DNA of 64,000 nt from Balanoglossus misakiensis (taxonomy: Eukaryota; Hemichordata): the NCBI GenBank assembly GCA_040954595.2, contig CM082594.2:10788001-10852000 (forward strand), read 5' to 3'. The notes under the pieces are model-generated. The model worked only from the letters and a program-made list of their open reading frames with translations, had not been told where the DNA came from and made no database searches. Each line of letters begins with the position of its first letter. Position 1 is the stretch's first letter. The position numbers and the translations under genes were made by a program. Of this stretch, positions 29,301 to 41,323 are shown piece by piece.

Positions 29301-32300
29301 TATAATCTTTTCATGACAAGTCATATACAGTTATATGTAATTTCTAAATTATTTGCTGGTACAAAAATGGAAATGTTTTAATTTTAGAATCTGAAAATCA
29401 TCAAATGTTACCAGTCACTAGTTAACAGCCCAACAAGAGTTGCATTCAATCTCTTTTACAATTAACATAATAATTCCCAAACAGATAAACAATTTCCTTC
29501 GTTTCCACAAAGTATGATTCTCCCCAACAAAACTCTAGATATCCCTGTTTTACTGGTATAACACATGTATGTACAAGTGGCATACTTGCGACAAATACTA
29601 TATATGTGTCTGTAATACCAGACGATTCATCAGTCCACAGCTGTTTACATACATAAAAACCTGGCCTGTTACAGTCCCACCATCCGGACAAAGATTACAG
29701 ATGCGTTTTAAAAGTTCAAGAGCTTGATACACTTATTTTTTAAATCTACAACCATATTATATAAACAACAAAACATCTGCATTAGAAAATTATTTTTGAA
29801 CACTTGTCCTTACTGATTTGCCTACACAGTCAAGTGATATGATTAACACTATATTTTCATAAATGCAAACAATCGCACCAGCTCTCCCAGACACCAAACA
29901 ATGGCCGCCTCTGTTCTGATAGAAATGCACCAATTCCATCGTCTTGGAAACGCATTAATTTTAAAGTATGGACAGTACTCAAAAAAAAAAATTATTCATA
30001 AAGGAACCATGTTGTGTGTGAACGTTGGTTATACTTAAACAGACCATGGCATATCGTAGATTATAAACATCTGCTAAACTGGGTCAAAATTGCAAATTGA
30101 AATTCTAGTCATGACTTCGAAATGAAAGCAAACAGCAAGGATTATTTATTATTTTGTCGCATACGCTTTAGTATAGTGTGATTTTTATGTTCATCTTTCC
30201 CTCAAAGTTTATCACAATTGCAGCTAATTTGCCTTACAGTACAAACGAATAACGCCACAGAGCGACATATGATTAGACTGCGACATTGGATTGAAATTCT
30301 TATCATGGATGACGAGTACAATTAATCTGCACCATAATTTCAATATGCCCGATCATCTAACGGTAAATCAACCCACTCCTTAATGAGATTTAATAAAATA
30401 AATCAGTTATCCCAAATGGGAATTTGAAAGAAATTTATAGAAATTTTAATTATATTTCGCTGTCTCTCTATCACGTTAATAATTCATATATTAGATTACA
30501 TTAGCGGTGACCCATCAGTCGCTAATGCGTGAACAATTGTTGCTGTTTCACACACTGCTCTCGTTTCATTTCTGCACCTTGCGCCCGGTTTCACTTGCGT
30601 TAAATTCCGCACAATATAAAAAGTGGCATCCTTCCCTTACTGACAGTTAGGATAATTTCCAACGCTGTTCCTTGGAATACCGCGATATCTAGGCGAGTGG
30701 CAAGTCTCCATTTAAAATATCTAATGCCTGAGCTTTTCAGCAAACAACTGAAATTTTTGTTCTTGTATGTGGAACAGAGTACGGCTTCTTACAAAGAAAA
30801 AACGTGAAAAAACGGAGGCTTTGCTTTGGGTATTTCCACAACCTTCGGTTCAGATATGACAAGCCTGCATTTTTAATGGCCTCCCTCAAATTTCTGATAG
30901 TAAAAAAAAGCTCAGTTTTATACCAGGCAGTAAAATCTGCTCTTATATACAATTGGATATGGAAGAGACACGGAAAGCACTGTACTACATGATCATAACA
31001 CAAGCCACACGTGTACACCAACAAGCCTACATTTCGAACGCAGTTGAAAATAATATTAATACCGATAGACCGTGCATGTTATCGGGTGACTCACAATTGT
31101 GTATATATGTACAACTTCGATGGTATCACTCCGAAAATGAACTCGCTAAACAGTAGGTGCTAAAGGTCTGATGTAATCATATTTTGTACATGGCTGTTAA
31201 GTTTACTAGCTAATGGTTTTAATACGCCACAAAATATTGACACAGCTTCCCTTCCCACTTCACAATAAAGTAAATCCATGATGTTTGAAATTTTTAACTG
31301 GGTAAGAAACGGCCAACAAGACTGTTTTAAGTGTTTTGTTTATCCAGTCATAGATTCGCATAAAAAGAACATCTTGACAGCAGCAATGCACTTTAAAATA
31401 TTCCACAATTCTTTTGTAAATCATAAAAATTCTGAAACAACGGGAGGAGAATTCTTCATGGCTATCACTTGGCCGAGGAGTAATTGAATTTGTTGAAAGT
31501 ACTTCAAATGTGGCGGGGGGTTGGGCTACGCATTTCCTGCGCGCCGAGTAATGCCTACAATTAGGCAAACCAGAAAAGGGTTATTTTCATTTTACATCTT
31601 GCGCCCAGGGGCGCTGAGAATCACAACAATTTCGCTCAAACTCCCCAGCTAATGCAATTTGTTCTATCCGTGTCTACGGACTGACTATCAAAGACATGCC
31701 GTCGGGACTGCACCTTCAAATGGTGGGTCAAACACTACTCCAAGCGAAAAAGCCACTTAGAGGGAACGAGGGGAAGTCATTTACCATCCCCCTGTCTACA
31801 TTATTGAAATACAGCATGTTTTAAAACGGTGCCCTCGACGCTGCTTTATCTCCAACCTGTCTCCCTTGCAGGGGAATACTTTTCATGTTCACCCCGACAG
31901 ATTAAGCTTTGAACCGTCTTTTGAAAAACTGCACCAAAATGTTTCTCCCTACAGGATTTGTCTTTTAATTACTTAGCGGTTCATAATGACGTCTGCTTCT
32001 TCTCTTTTTTATTTCCTACGCTTTGCTCACAGCAGTTTTTATTAAGTGGATTTACATATTTCATTTCATCAATTATTCGATTCAGGGGGAAATTTACTAC
32101 GCTAAATCATATTCATCACTATTTTATTTATTTATATTTTGAACGCTGACAGAAGAAGAAAATTAGCTTTCTTATGCATTCGTGAAGGATATTTTCATGG
32201 TAAGTTCAGTGGTGAAATTATTTGGGTTATTTCTGTCAAGCAAAAAAATGGCCCTTTTGTGTCAGTTTTATTTGCCCTGATGTAAAATTTACAATCACGC

Positions 32301-35300
32301 TTGGTCATTAAATCTATTTCCATATAAATGTCAAAATTACTTTCATTCTTCGAACAAGACTCATCAAAATGACTCCTGAAGGAAAGTATGACACAAGACA
32401 GAAACATATTCCTCTTGCATTTAAATTTATTTTGCGTCTTTCTTCTCGTACAAACGGACGAAAAATATGAAGGAAATGCAGCGAGATTGATTTTAACGTC
32501 ACCTGACACATACACCACTGACCTGGACAGGGTTAAAAAATAAAATACCGCCTTGCTTTAAACTATAACAACCTCACCAGGCGATAGATGCAAAGAGTCA
32601 GATCTTACACAACAATTGCCAAGAGTTTATCTCTGCAATCGGGGAATGTGGCACAATTTATAAACAGAGGACATATGATAGAGGGCAATTTGAGACGCAA
32701 ATACAGATAAAAAGATGTTGAATGACTGTATCACTGGGACTCCGCGTGCTGACTTATGATGCCAAAGTAAACAAATACTCCTTTTCTCGTCTAAGGGGCC
32801 TGGGGGGGTGGGGGTGACTATACTCTTCACTCGCTACACAAAGTGCAGTTTTACCCCAAGTAAGTCAGAAAGCACACAACTTAGAATATATTAAAAGTAA
32901 AGTTAATAGACGGTGCGATCAGGTAGCTGTAAACAAAGACAGGGTATTAATTCATTGCCCAATGGGGGGTTAACTGTATCCATTTCTCTCGATTATCTTG
33001 GACGAGCGAGAAGCACCAAACTCTTGGCTACTGCATGCACAGACAGTGATTTGCATTGGGTCTCTGAAGGCAGAATTTCTCCCATTCCTAAATTGCTAGA
33101 ATAGTTTCTCTCCTGGAAAGTTTCATTGCTGAGACTCGCAAGGAAGAGGTTCTGAGTCGCCCACTAACTCATCAATTTCACTCATCAATGTCAGTCATTT
33201 CAGGAATGATGGCTACTGATATTTTTTCCCTCTCTTTCTATCATGATTTTTTAAAATCTGCATATAGCTTCTTCACGTGTTTATACACAAATACAGCAGG
33301 ATAACCTGGTTTTTGGAATCTCAGCCCGGCTAAAAGGTCACACCTCCCTCATGGGAAGAATTTAGGTGATTCCCCTATCACAGTAATTATCTAGCCTCTT
33401 CAAGTTACACTGGCTCTATAAGGACCGACTCAAGTGTAAATGTAATAAATTCATTGCCCCCTCCTTAGTCAACAGTTTCAAAGTGAATCCCCGACTAAGC
33501 AGTCGGGGAATTGCGGCGTCACAACTGACCGGGTTCGGCCCTTACGCCATTGACATTCACCGCTAGCCACGTTCCCAGGCTCAAAGCGGCTCTTTGCTAA
33601 TGTCAACTGTCTACGAGCATTGATTAGGAAACAATCCTTTATACACTGCAGTGACAAGTCGGGCACGCGGCTGGACTGACTAAGCAACCCTCGTCGTCAC
33701 CTGTCACGCAGACCGCGACGCAGAAGGTAGCACGCGAGGCAGGGGCGCGATGTTACAATCCCGTAACGCCGGGACACATGTCGTATCAGTCGGGACAAGA
33801 TCGTCACAGATTCTTGAAATCTAGGAGAGGGCTTATCTTTGTTACTTTTTCGCTACTTGTTTATGTTAGGAATGGCTGGCCATTGCCCCCTACTTCATGC
33901 TGACAATGAGAAGATAGGACACATCACCAAGAGCGTGCCAACCGGTTTCTCTTCGTCCTAACCAAGTGATGACATGGTAAAAACATGTTTGATAGGGCAA
34001 GCAACACTGGACAAGATCTCTGAAAGATATTTGGCCAAAATTTACAAACATCAACTTTACTCAGGCATTTACCAAAGATAGGCGTTTCACACTGCAATCA
34101 ATTTCATCTTTAAAAGCCATCTGATAAAGTTAAAACGAGTTCTGAAAATACAGAACAGAAAGTACATATATTGAAAATTATTTCACAATTTCCCAAATTC
34201 TAAGTTTCAGATGCACTTTCAGATGACATTGATGTAAAATTTCAAAGCAGTACAAATATGATGCTGGTAAATATTTGTTGATATGACGATTAATATTTGA
34301 CCAATCATAGCAAACTTTGATTTCATGTATATTCACAGGATAGACAGAACGCAACACAGGAACCAAGGATAGAAAAAATAATAATCTTTTTTCTCTGCAC
34401 AGCTTGCATTGATGAGACAGTTTATTTTCAATTCCACATACAACATCCTAGAAATTCTTGGAAGTTTGATAAAAAATATACATCATCATAAAAACAGATA
34501 ACACGTTTTAGGCTATCAGATTGGGTGAAGGACGTTATGGATAATCATTTCTGAATTTATATATGATCAACGGAACGGCATTAAAAGTATAACTGAATTA
34601 ACAAGCTAGAGCAGATGTAATGCCTACTTCTGTTTCAAAAATATCAATACATGTAGTACATAACACTATATTAACAGACTAATGTAATGATCTGCGGTAG
34701 GCTTTTTCTGTTGACTTAATCTAAAGAGTAGGGTACCAGTGGAAGTTTGTGCACTTCCTAAAATATGAAATATCAATTAGGTATTCATAAATAAACCGTA
34801 ACGCAGTGAACTGCTTCAGAGGGCGTTTAGCAAGTCGCAGTCTTTGTTAGCAACCGCAGTCGTAGTATTTCGAACTGGACAGTGGCAGGATATTCTCGTA
34901 AATAATGAACAGTGATGCCATGATTTGCTTGAAAGCACCACTGAGTCCTTACAAGGCCATAGTTCTTGATACCTCAGAATTGCTAGAGGTCGTTCTTTGA
35001 AAACGTCCCCCCTCCCTTTTTCTTTTTGTCTGCAGCCAGACTGCCTCTCACATGCATGTTGATGAGGGAAAAAAACCTTGTTGGTGATGCATCAGATCCC
35101 CCATTCAAGAGTGTCTGGGCAAGCATAACCACTAAAAAGAGCGGCTATCAATTCTCTGAAATATATAAATCACCATAGCGTAGGACCTGACAACAACAAG
35201 GTCAGTTTCTTTGATCAAGGGCTGTTTATACCCCTTTATACCCCTATACAACTACAGGAATCCGCACAATCACAGCACTTTTTTCCCCCGTCTCCATATA

Positions 35301-38300
35301 TCATCTCCCCCACCGCCATTCAAATCAAATCTCCCCCAGTCTTAGAATTTAATTGGTCGGTCTTTGTTGGAGCGTCCACCGACCGGGGCGAACAATGGGG
35401 CTGAACTTTTCAAGCTAGCCTCTCCCGGCAACAAGTGATTGGACAAGTCGCATGCCAGCCACGCTCCTCACGCTTATAACAGGACAAAACAGGGCCCCAG
35501 GGCACGCTTAACGGGGGCTCTGGCTTCCGCAAAAGGCCCTTTTGGATTGAGGCTTACACTGGTCTTTACAATACGGCAATAAAAGGGACCCCTTTCATTT
35601 ATTGTGATCGCTGAACATAAATAAGGCCAATCACCAGGATGCTCCCCGAAGAAGCCAAGTCAGGAGAAAGAGAAAGTGAACGCGAAAAAAATCAATACCA
35701 ACATCAAAATTAGAGCTGATTTCCACACGGGAGGGATTTCTGGATAAGCTGACACACAGAAGCAATAATTATCACACCAGTGTTTAGAGACCAACCCTAC
35801 AACACTCCTCCGCATATTAACAAAATCTGATATTTGCTCAGTAACATTTTTACGACTGCCATATTTTTCCTCCCATCAAATCTCTCCCGCCAAATCCTTT
35901 CATTTATTCATTTGTTTCCATTGCCACTGCTGTTTTCTTGCAGAGTTAATCCACTGGATACATTTCATATTACTTTTTTTTAAACAGGGTAGGAATTTCA
36001 ATTCACGGCCACAGCTCGCTGACTGCACTGGAAAACCATTATCCTCATAGCAGACATGATTGCCTATCACAGGGGGAGGAGATCACATGAAATGAACAGC
36101 TAGCTCCAATAAGTGAGTTGTAATATCAGAGTTATAGAGTGCAATTAAAGACAAGATACTTTTCCATTATTTCACCATTATCAGAGCTTCTTGCCTTTCT
36201 TCAAAGACATTGTGTATACTCATTACATTTTTTAAAACTACAACTTCCCAGAGTTTTGGACAAATCAACCATCTTTTAAGATTCACCAGAACTGTGAACA
36301 AACAGGTAACACTGAAAACTCAATGAACAGGCAAAAGTAATTCAATTATTACTTAAACTGTTTAATTTGCAAGCAATTTAAAATCAATTATCACCCAATA
36401 ACGATTCTTGTTTTTGTCTGTGGCTTTGTAAACAATGTTCAACAATAACTTCACAAAGAACACATCTTTTAAACTAATCACATCAATTCGCTCGATACCA
36501 CTTCCTAATTTTTCAAGGAAAATGGGAAACGAGAATCAATAATATTGGTTCTACGACTTCAACTAGGGAAAAATGAAAGTTAAATTTATGAGGTTATTTC
36601 AAGCAAAATAAAACTTTTAAAACAAAAATGTTTCAGTAAAAAGTAAGCAATCATGAATGCCTGGTATATTTTTGGTTTCTTGTACTGAAGTTGATACCAT
36701 AAGTTTATCATGACATTTTACTCCTATAAACATTAAGTAAAAGTAGATATAAAAGATAACAATTGCCTATATATATGAAATAATGCTCTAGGCCCCATCA
36801 GTTTTTCTGTTTGCATTATGTTTCATACAGCTATTATGCTAAAAAGTTTAAAAACTTGATGTCTATATTAAAGTACACAATCATAGCTTTTTGACAAAGT
36901 TGTTTACAACATTACAGAAACATCTAGAAGACACAATAATGATCAATCCATCATCTATAAATAAAAGTCCCTTCAAATGTTGCAACGATCAAATGTGCTA
37001 GCAGGGATTATGCTAGGGTTTCCCTACATATCTACATGTCTACAAGATTAATGCAATGAGCACCAAGCCAGCTGTCATACGCTTAAAAACTCAATAAAAA
37101 TTTCTACTTTTCTTTAGGTGTCTAGCTACCATTTCAGAAATTTCTAAGTGGCGCAAACGAGAAGTTTACAAACTTTTTGATAGCTGTGATAATCTGCTAA
37201 GTATTGGGTGGTTACTATGGCAACTCTCGCATCCGGTTGGTGCAACTCGGTGCAAGGCACTGGTTTGATGTATTTTACACACAAAAAATACTGGAAAAAG
37301 ATTTTAATTAAACCGTCAGCAGTAAGGTAAGTCAGACATTGCGACCTTATCGAACCCTTTGGTGCATTTCAATATTTTCCGGCGATACCAAACATCCCTG
37401 GTCTGTCCGTTTATTGTGTGGATTCACTGTTTTGACAAGTCTCGGTGGGAGAGCCACTTTCCCATGCTGGTAAAATACAACACCTTGTCACTTCCGACAA
37501 TCGCGCGACTGTCTGCGCATTGAGACACACACAACGACACCTTGTGACCGATGCCAGGATTATGATGGTGTCTTGCGGAGAGAGGAACAAAGCCCTCAAG
37601 TATGGCACTGAGATGGAGTACCCCTAAACGGGCCCCCCAATGGACTCCAAGCTCTGAGACAAAGGCCGTTTTATACCGTACACAAAGGCCGGCCAACCAA
37701 GATCTAAAGACAAAGAGCGCACCAAACTACTGCAAAGTACGCGATGACAGCCAAAGCAGGGGCTGGGAAACTTTTGTTACTGTAAGGCTACAGCGCACAC
37801 CGCATGAAAATACACTCGCACAATCGCTTTCTCACACTACCATACAGCAGTAAAGTCCTAATAGAAGTACATACTGGTGTAAGCACCTGTCTTATAATGA
37901 GGCCCCTGGACATTTCGGTGTTCTAGTGATGAGGCTGCGCCGTTTTTCGGTCCAGTGACACCAGTTGGTGGAGAGAACATCTGAAATACAGAAAGCCACG
38001 TGTTAAAATCAGAGGCAAACAAAAGAACACAGGCTCTCCGAAACTGAAGGGAAAATCGATTTTACCCACTCGGGCAGGGAAATAGTGATGAAATATGCAC
38101 ATACATTAGCTTATAGCTAGCTGATCTTTCCAAACAGTTTTCCATCGAAACACAAAACCTTTTAAACGCAGGAAACAAAATTACTGAAAATGCGGCCATT
38201 TACAGTGTAAATTATGGCGCTCAATTAAATTACTTTGCGATTTGGAGAACCAAATTATTCCAATTTGCGTATATTTTATTTACATCGCAAAATTATTCGC

Positions 38301-39188
38301 ACTGCTGTCAGAAAATATTGTGATTTAATAAAAATTTACATACGAAAACATGGCCATCAGAAGCCGATCAGATCGTATGACTCAACCTAACATGTTGAGT
38401 AATTTTTTGTCTGATTCCTGTATTATTCATAATGAAATCAACGCTCAACACCATAATCCCATCTCGGAGATATCATTTTCGGACAATTTAGTCGAAATCC
38501 CTTGCTGTTTCGCTACAAAATAGTCAATTTTGCGCGAACAAAGAGGGGGTTACTATAGCATGAGTATTGTTCAGCGCACGACGCGGCGCACGCCGTTCAA
38601 AACCAAACCTGTTTCACAATTTCATTCACCAATCTATTAATATAATAACTTCATAAGTGCGGGAGTGTTTCGCACACTCCAAGATTCAATTGGTCTACTT
38701 TAAAGTAGATAAACTCTATCTGCAGATCAGCGAAAACGAATACCTCCGACCACCGTTGTTAGATTAAAAAGTGCAACCCGAATGTGTCTATTTCTCAAAT
38801 GAAAACAAATACTGGCCCGCTTGCGACGCACAACAAAGTCAGTCCCCATCCTCTCGCTCTCAAATCGAAGCGCGTACTTGTGGAAGTATCATCAAAGATT
38901 TGCTAATACATCATTGGCAAAATAGATTGACTTTCGTTTAAATACCAGTTTTCCTTATCTGACGACGAGGTTCTAGATAATATCAACTCTTGTAGGCAAA
39001 ACGTCACGAACGTACGCTAAATTAGGTAATTCTTTCCGTTTGATACTTTGTTTTCTCAATGAAGGAAATACTAAGCGCACACGCCACGCGTATTCTAACT
39101 ACTTACCGCGCTGAAATCTAAAAGATCATTCAGTTCTTTATCGGTGCTGTAACCACGTCGAGCTGACGGATTGTTCTGCATTTTGCTC
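2308..39188 (-). CDS. TCF12: E-protein (class I bHLH transcription factor), 5' part of gene; CDS join 39107-39181, 37887-37980, 2308-2375, continuing past the left edge
   Basis: Class I bHLH proteins (vertebrate TCF3/TCF4/TCF12, fly Daughterless, worm HLH-2) act in the nucleus as dimer partners of tissue-specific bHLH factors at CANNTG sites. Three minus-strand exons join in frame with consensus splice sites (phases 0 and 1, with a phase 0 donor after the third) and give 79 residues. Residues 14-30 read TDKELNDLLDFSAMFSP, the LxxLL-type AD1 motif typical of E-proteins. The third exon carries SSWSSSSQPSPSYDSR, very like the corresponding TCF12 segment, and its boundaries match the vertebrate exon layout. 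The AD2 region and the bHLH domain are not in the window, so only the N-terminus is shown. Intron 2 is about 35.5 kb. The symbol marks the class; invertebrates usually have one E-protein that is co-orthologous to the vertebrate three. Confidence 0.93.
4369..4398. repeat. AATC tetranucleotide repeat
   Basis: About seven AATC units with one interruption (AATAATC). It is the source of the NQSINQS stretch in a spurious long plus-strand open frame. Confidence 0.93.
9045..9126. promoter_or_regulatory. Inverted repeat plus POU octamer, candidate enhancer
   Basis: CTGATACACG at 9045-9054 is repeated inverted as CGTGTATCAG at 9083-9092, a perfect 10-bp inverted repeat with a 28-bp spacer. It is followed at 9119-9126 by ATGCAAAT, the POU-factor octamer. 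Regulatory function is inference. Confidence 0.3.
14293..14410. repeat. Imperfect tandem duplication, about 59-bp unit, two copies
   Basis: ATCAATATTTCTC begins each unit at 14293 and 14352. The rest of the unit (TTGGAA, then A/T-rich sequence, then CTTCAGCAC or CTGCAGCAC) also aligns at a constant offset of 59. Confidence 0.8.
14727..14804. repeat. Direct repeat of 21 bases, 57 bp apart
   Basis: ATGACAAACATCTGTTGCC at 14727 recurs at 14784 with one change (AAAG for AAAC). With the tandem duplication 300 bp to the left it suggests local replication slippage in this part of the intron. Confidence 0.75.
15620..15627. promoter_or_regulatory. Palindromic CRE site (TGACGTCA)
   Basis: Perfect CREB/ATF consensus inside E-protein intron 2. 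An 8-base motif can occur by chance in 64 kb; no supporting context. Confidence 0.25.
20334..20352. promoter_or_regulatory. Paired GATA motifs in a CpG-richer patch
   Basis: TTATCA occurs at 20334-20339 and 20347-20352, 13 bp apart in the same orientation, within a CpG-richer patch at about 20,280-20,400 that stands out from AT-rich surroundings. These are inverted GATA-factor sites. Function is inference. Confidence 0.28.
27180..27560. promoter_or_regulatory. Homeodomain-site-rich intronic patch, candidate enhancer
   Basis: Dense TAAT/ATTA cores (including CGATTAATAATTATGG and TAATTAATGC), a TTGATCAA palindrome and a CAATAAAA site. A near hairpin GGCGCTAAA...TTTAGCG lies around 27,327-27,358. 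The patch is denser in homeodomain-type cores than its flanks by eye. Confidence 0.3.
27872..27921. repeat. 25-bp tandem duplication
   Basis: GGTGGTTAGACCATAGACAG plus TAGAG is followed immediately by a second copy with a single substitution (CAT to CGT). Confidence 0.93.
28071..28118. repeat. 24-bp tandem duplication
   Basis: Two adjacent units each containing CAGTGGAG and AGTGGACAATA. Their core ACA(G)TGGAG resembles the 25-bp repeat 150 bp to the left, so both may derive from one slippage-prone region. Confidence 0.88.
30240..30640. promoter_or_regulatory. Motif-dense intronic patch, candidate enhancer
   Basis: Contains several TAATC/ATTA cores (CAATTAATCTGC, TTAATAATTC, AGATTACATTAG) and AACAATTGTT at about 30,533, a palindrome combining a Sox-type core with a CANNTG E-box. 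Flanks are plainer. Function is inference. Confidence 0.3.
33480..33830. promoter_or_regulatory. GC- and CpG-rich island inside intron 2, possible alternative promoter
   Basis: About 350 bases clearly richer in GC and CpG than the rest of the intron. It starts with a perfect 8-bp stem and 4-base loop, CCCCGACTAAGCAGTCGGGG at 33489-33508. It is about 5.5 kb downstream of the first coding exon. Vertebrate TCF4 and TCF12 use internal promoters, so an alternative start is one reading; no first exon with an open frame is evident. Confidence 0.3.
35330..35660. promoter_or_regulatory. GC-richer intronic patch with CCAAT and Sox-type sites
   Basis: A GC-rich stretch bounded by AT-rich sequence. It has an ACAATGGGG Sox-like site, GATTGG and CCAATC (CCAAT boxes in both orientations) and runs such as GGGCCCCAGGGCACGC. 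Candidate enhancer or promoter only. Confidence 0.28.
37887..37980 (-). CDS. TCF12: E-protein second coding exon
   Basis: A 94-base exon between acceptor TATTTCAG and donor GTGCTT. It opens with MFSPPTGVTGPKNG, which completes the conserved LDFSAMFSPP junction with the preceding exon, and it ends in phase 1 after KT. The match to vertebrate TCF4/TCF12, where MFSPP also begins an exon, fixes both frame and boundary. The remaining residues (AASSLEHRNVQGPHYK) are not conserved. Confidence 0.92.
37981..39106 (-). other. E-protein intron 1
   Basis: This 1.1 kb intron separates the two halves of the AD1 motif. It has GT-AG borders (donor at 39106-39105, acceptor ending at 37981). I see nothing else in it that I can support. 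Confidence 0.85.
39107..39188 (-). CDS. TCF12: E-protein first coding exon (ATG at 39181), AD1 motif
   Basis: The exon follows a good acceptor (pyrimidine-rich tract ending TTGCAG), has seven bases of 5' UTR, then ATG at 39181. It encodes 25 residues starting MQNNPSARRG and ending LLDFSA, followed by the donor GTAAGT. The acceptor just before the ATG implies at least one upstream non-coding exon. LNDLLDFS is the AD1 core; in vertebrate E-proteins this motif contacts p300/CBP and ETO-family corepressors. Phase 0 at the 3' end. Confidence 0.93.
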
Positions 39189-39567
39189 CTGCAAGCAGAG
39201 AAATAAACGTGGCTTTGTGTAAGTTTCAAGGAGTCCAAATGTAGCGAACAAACTAAGTTTGTGATGTGAAACAGACAAGGCGCTCCGATCTTTTATTAGA
39301 CTTTCGAGGAACTGTCCCGCTTTGGTCAATTATTTTGGCACACAGGTCAATTAAAACGTCTCGCCGTCCTAAAACGACATTTCGGAGTGTCTATCAACGA
39401 TCACCAATAACTACCTTGTTTCCGGAATAACCGGCGTATCCAGCTACTTTTTAAGTAGAGTTCTCGGCCCCAAGAGGGACAAGTTACACCAATCAAAGAC
39501 TGTACGAGTCCACTGTACGGTTACAACCAGTCCAACTCTTTTTGTCAGCTGATCCAGTTTCACTCAC

Positions 39568-40060
39568 AACAACAACAGAGCGACGCGTACGCTACACAGT
39601 CCACAGCGGTATAATTTCACAGTTCCTGGTATCCACGTGTAGTTGAAGACACAATATGTTCCTCTGCGACGTTCACTTGTAGATGGTTTGATAACTAAAA
39701 GCACGAACACATTACAAATCTTGGATGAAATCAAGCCACTACCACAGTACCAGGTCAACTCTTTCTGACTTCACGAACGGTGCACCAGTTTACTAATCGT
39801 TGCAATGACCCCGACGAGTTCACTGGCGTCTCTTCATAAATCATAGCTCAGTGGAAAACCTCTCCTTGCTGGCCACGACTCGCTGAATCGTTGCAATTTT
39901 TACTAACTTTACAACAACACACGCTGAATGAAACAAACACTCGGCTAATTTTCACTGCAGCGTGCTGGCCGACATTTTCTTCTGCTTGGGCTTTGTTAAG
40001 AGGCTGTGTCAAATATCGTTCCGCAACATCCGGGAAACTATAATGATAATTTCCGACTTC
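39568..40060 (-). promoter_or_regulatory. TCF12: Probable 5' UTR exon and promoter region of the E-protein gene
   Basis: The first coding exon starts at an acceptor, so a non-coding exon must lie upstream. The best minus-strand donor nearby is GTGAGT at 39567-39562, which would end a non-coding exon at 39568. The sequence up to about 40,060 is richer in CpG than the intron. No TATA box is clear. The transcription start is not determined; a second weaker donor near 39,412 is possible. Confidence 0.35.
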
Positions 40061-41320
40061 TCCACAAACTAAAGCATGAAAACAAGTTAAGTTAATATAA
40101 TTAACATCTCTACTACTTTATAATCATTTTTAAAAATTAACACAGTTTTGAAATATGCAAGAATAAAATAATTTCTAGGACTACTTTCAGTGCAATCAAG
40201 GTCACGACGGGGTCGTGGTAAACAGTCGCAATGTTTTCATGTGCATGAGGTAAAGTGTGCAACAGCCTCCCATTGACTGACAGCTGATAAATTGATTGAC
40301 AGTTTAGTAGCACAACTGACCAATCAGAGCACAGGTACCCCACAAAAGAATAACATTTAGCCCGCTATCCATTCAATCAAATATAAGACGGCTCCCTATC
40401 TAAACAGCGCACCGTCGAATATGGCACACCCACTCATTCAGCGAGTAAATAACGGAGAACTACCGCGCATTGCAAATTTGTATTTTTAAATTAAAAATCT
40501 GATAACTTACTACACATAGGCAAACATTCCGGAAGTTGTAGTAAGCACAACACCCGTCAATTTGTTCACTCTCGAAGCGACAACAGGTGATTACTGCGAA
40601 CAAGTTTTTTCCCATTGTTCTCACATATATATAAAGACAAAGTATCCGCATTACCAGGAAATTTACGTTAAAATACATATGAATGCCGACTGTGCTTTTC
40701 ACGAGTGGGAAAATCAAATAAAATTAATCCCGAATGGACACACGCACGTTTTCCTCATCAGTTTTTCACTTTTTAACATGTTCTGTATAGTAAGTCATTG
40801 TTCAAATACAGCTTTTCGCCTCACCCATAATGTTGGCTAACGTCATCAAGCATTGGAGTAAGAAAAACTAACATATATATAATATTTTTGTCAAGGGTTA
40901 CAGTTGCCTCTAAGGACGATAAACTGTCTACCATAGTATATTTTACACATCTATTAAAAGAGACAATAGATTTAACCTTTGGCAATTGTTTAGTATTATT
41001 ACGAGTTTTTCGTTTTGTCTTCCCACACCATAACCTTTAAATGTATTGTTTTCATCAATAGAATTCTAACAACTAAAACGGCCGTAATGATAAAGTAAAT
41101 ACAGGGTGTTCCATCAATGCATACACAAAAACAAAATACACAAGTATCGTGCCCGTTGTAAAATATCCGCATCACGATGTATCGGGGATTAGGAACAGTT
41201 TAACGATGAGTATCCCTCTTAAAGATATCTTCCACATTTCTTCAGGAAATTAGAGTCAAGAAATTACGCGTCAGTTCATCAATCGAACGAAGCGTTGAGA
41301 ACTGCCGAAAATCCAGACTC

Positions 41321-41323
<3 letters not shown>

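Larger units (their letters stand above)
2376..37886 (-). other. E-protein intron 2, about 35.5 kb, no recognised gene inside
   Basis: The phases of the flanking exons match directly, so this is one intron. Open frames inside are short, overlap on both strands, and show no recognisable domains. The longest, 192 codons at 4305-4883 on the plus strand, is low in complexity and runs through an AATC repeat. The intron is mostly AT-rich, with CpG-richer or motif-dense patches at about 2790-2960, 9040-9200, 17400-17900, 20280-20400, 21400-21800, 27180-27560, 30240-30640, 33480-33830 and 35330-35660. Large regulatory introns are usual for developmental regulators; enhancer function here is inference. 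Confidence 0.75.

Noticed and set aside
37411-37853. Open frames on both strands just left of the second E-protein exon
   Set aside because: GC-richer intronic sequence with no known E-protein alternative exon signature and no usable splice pair.
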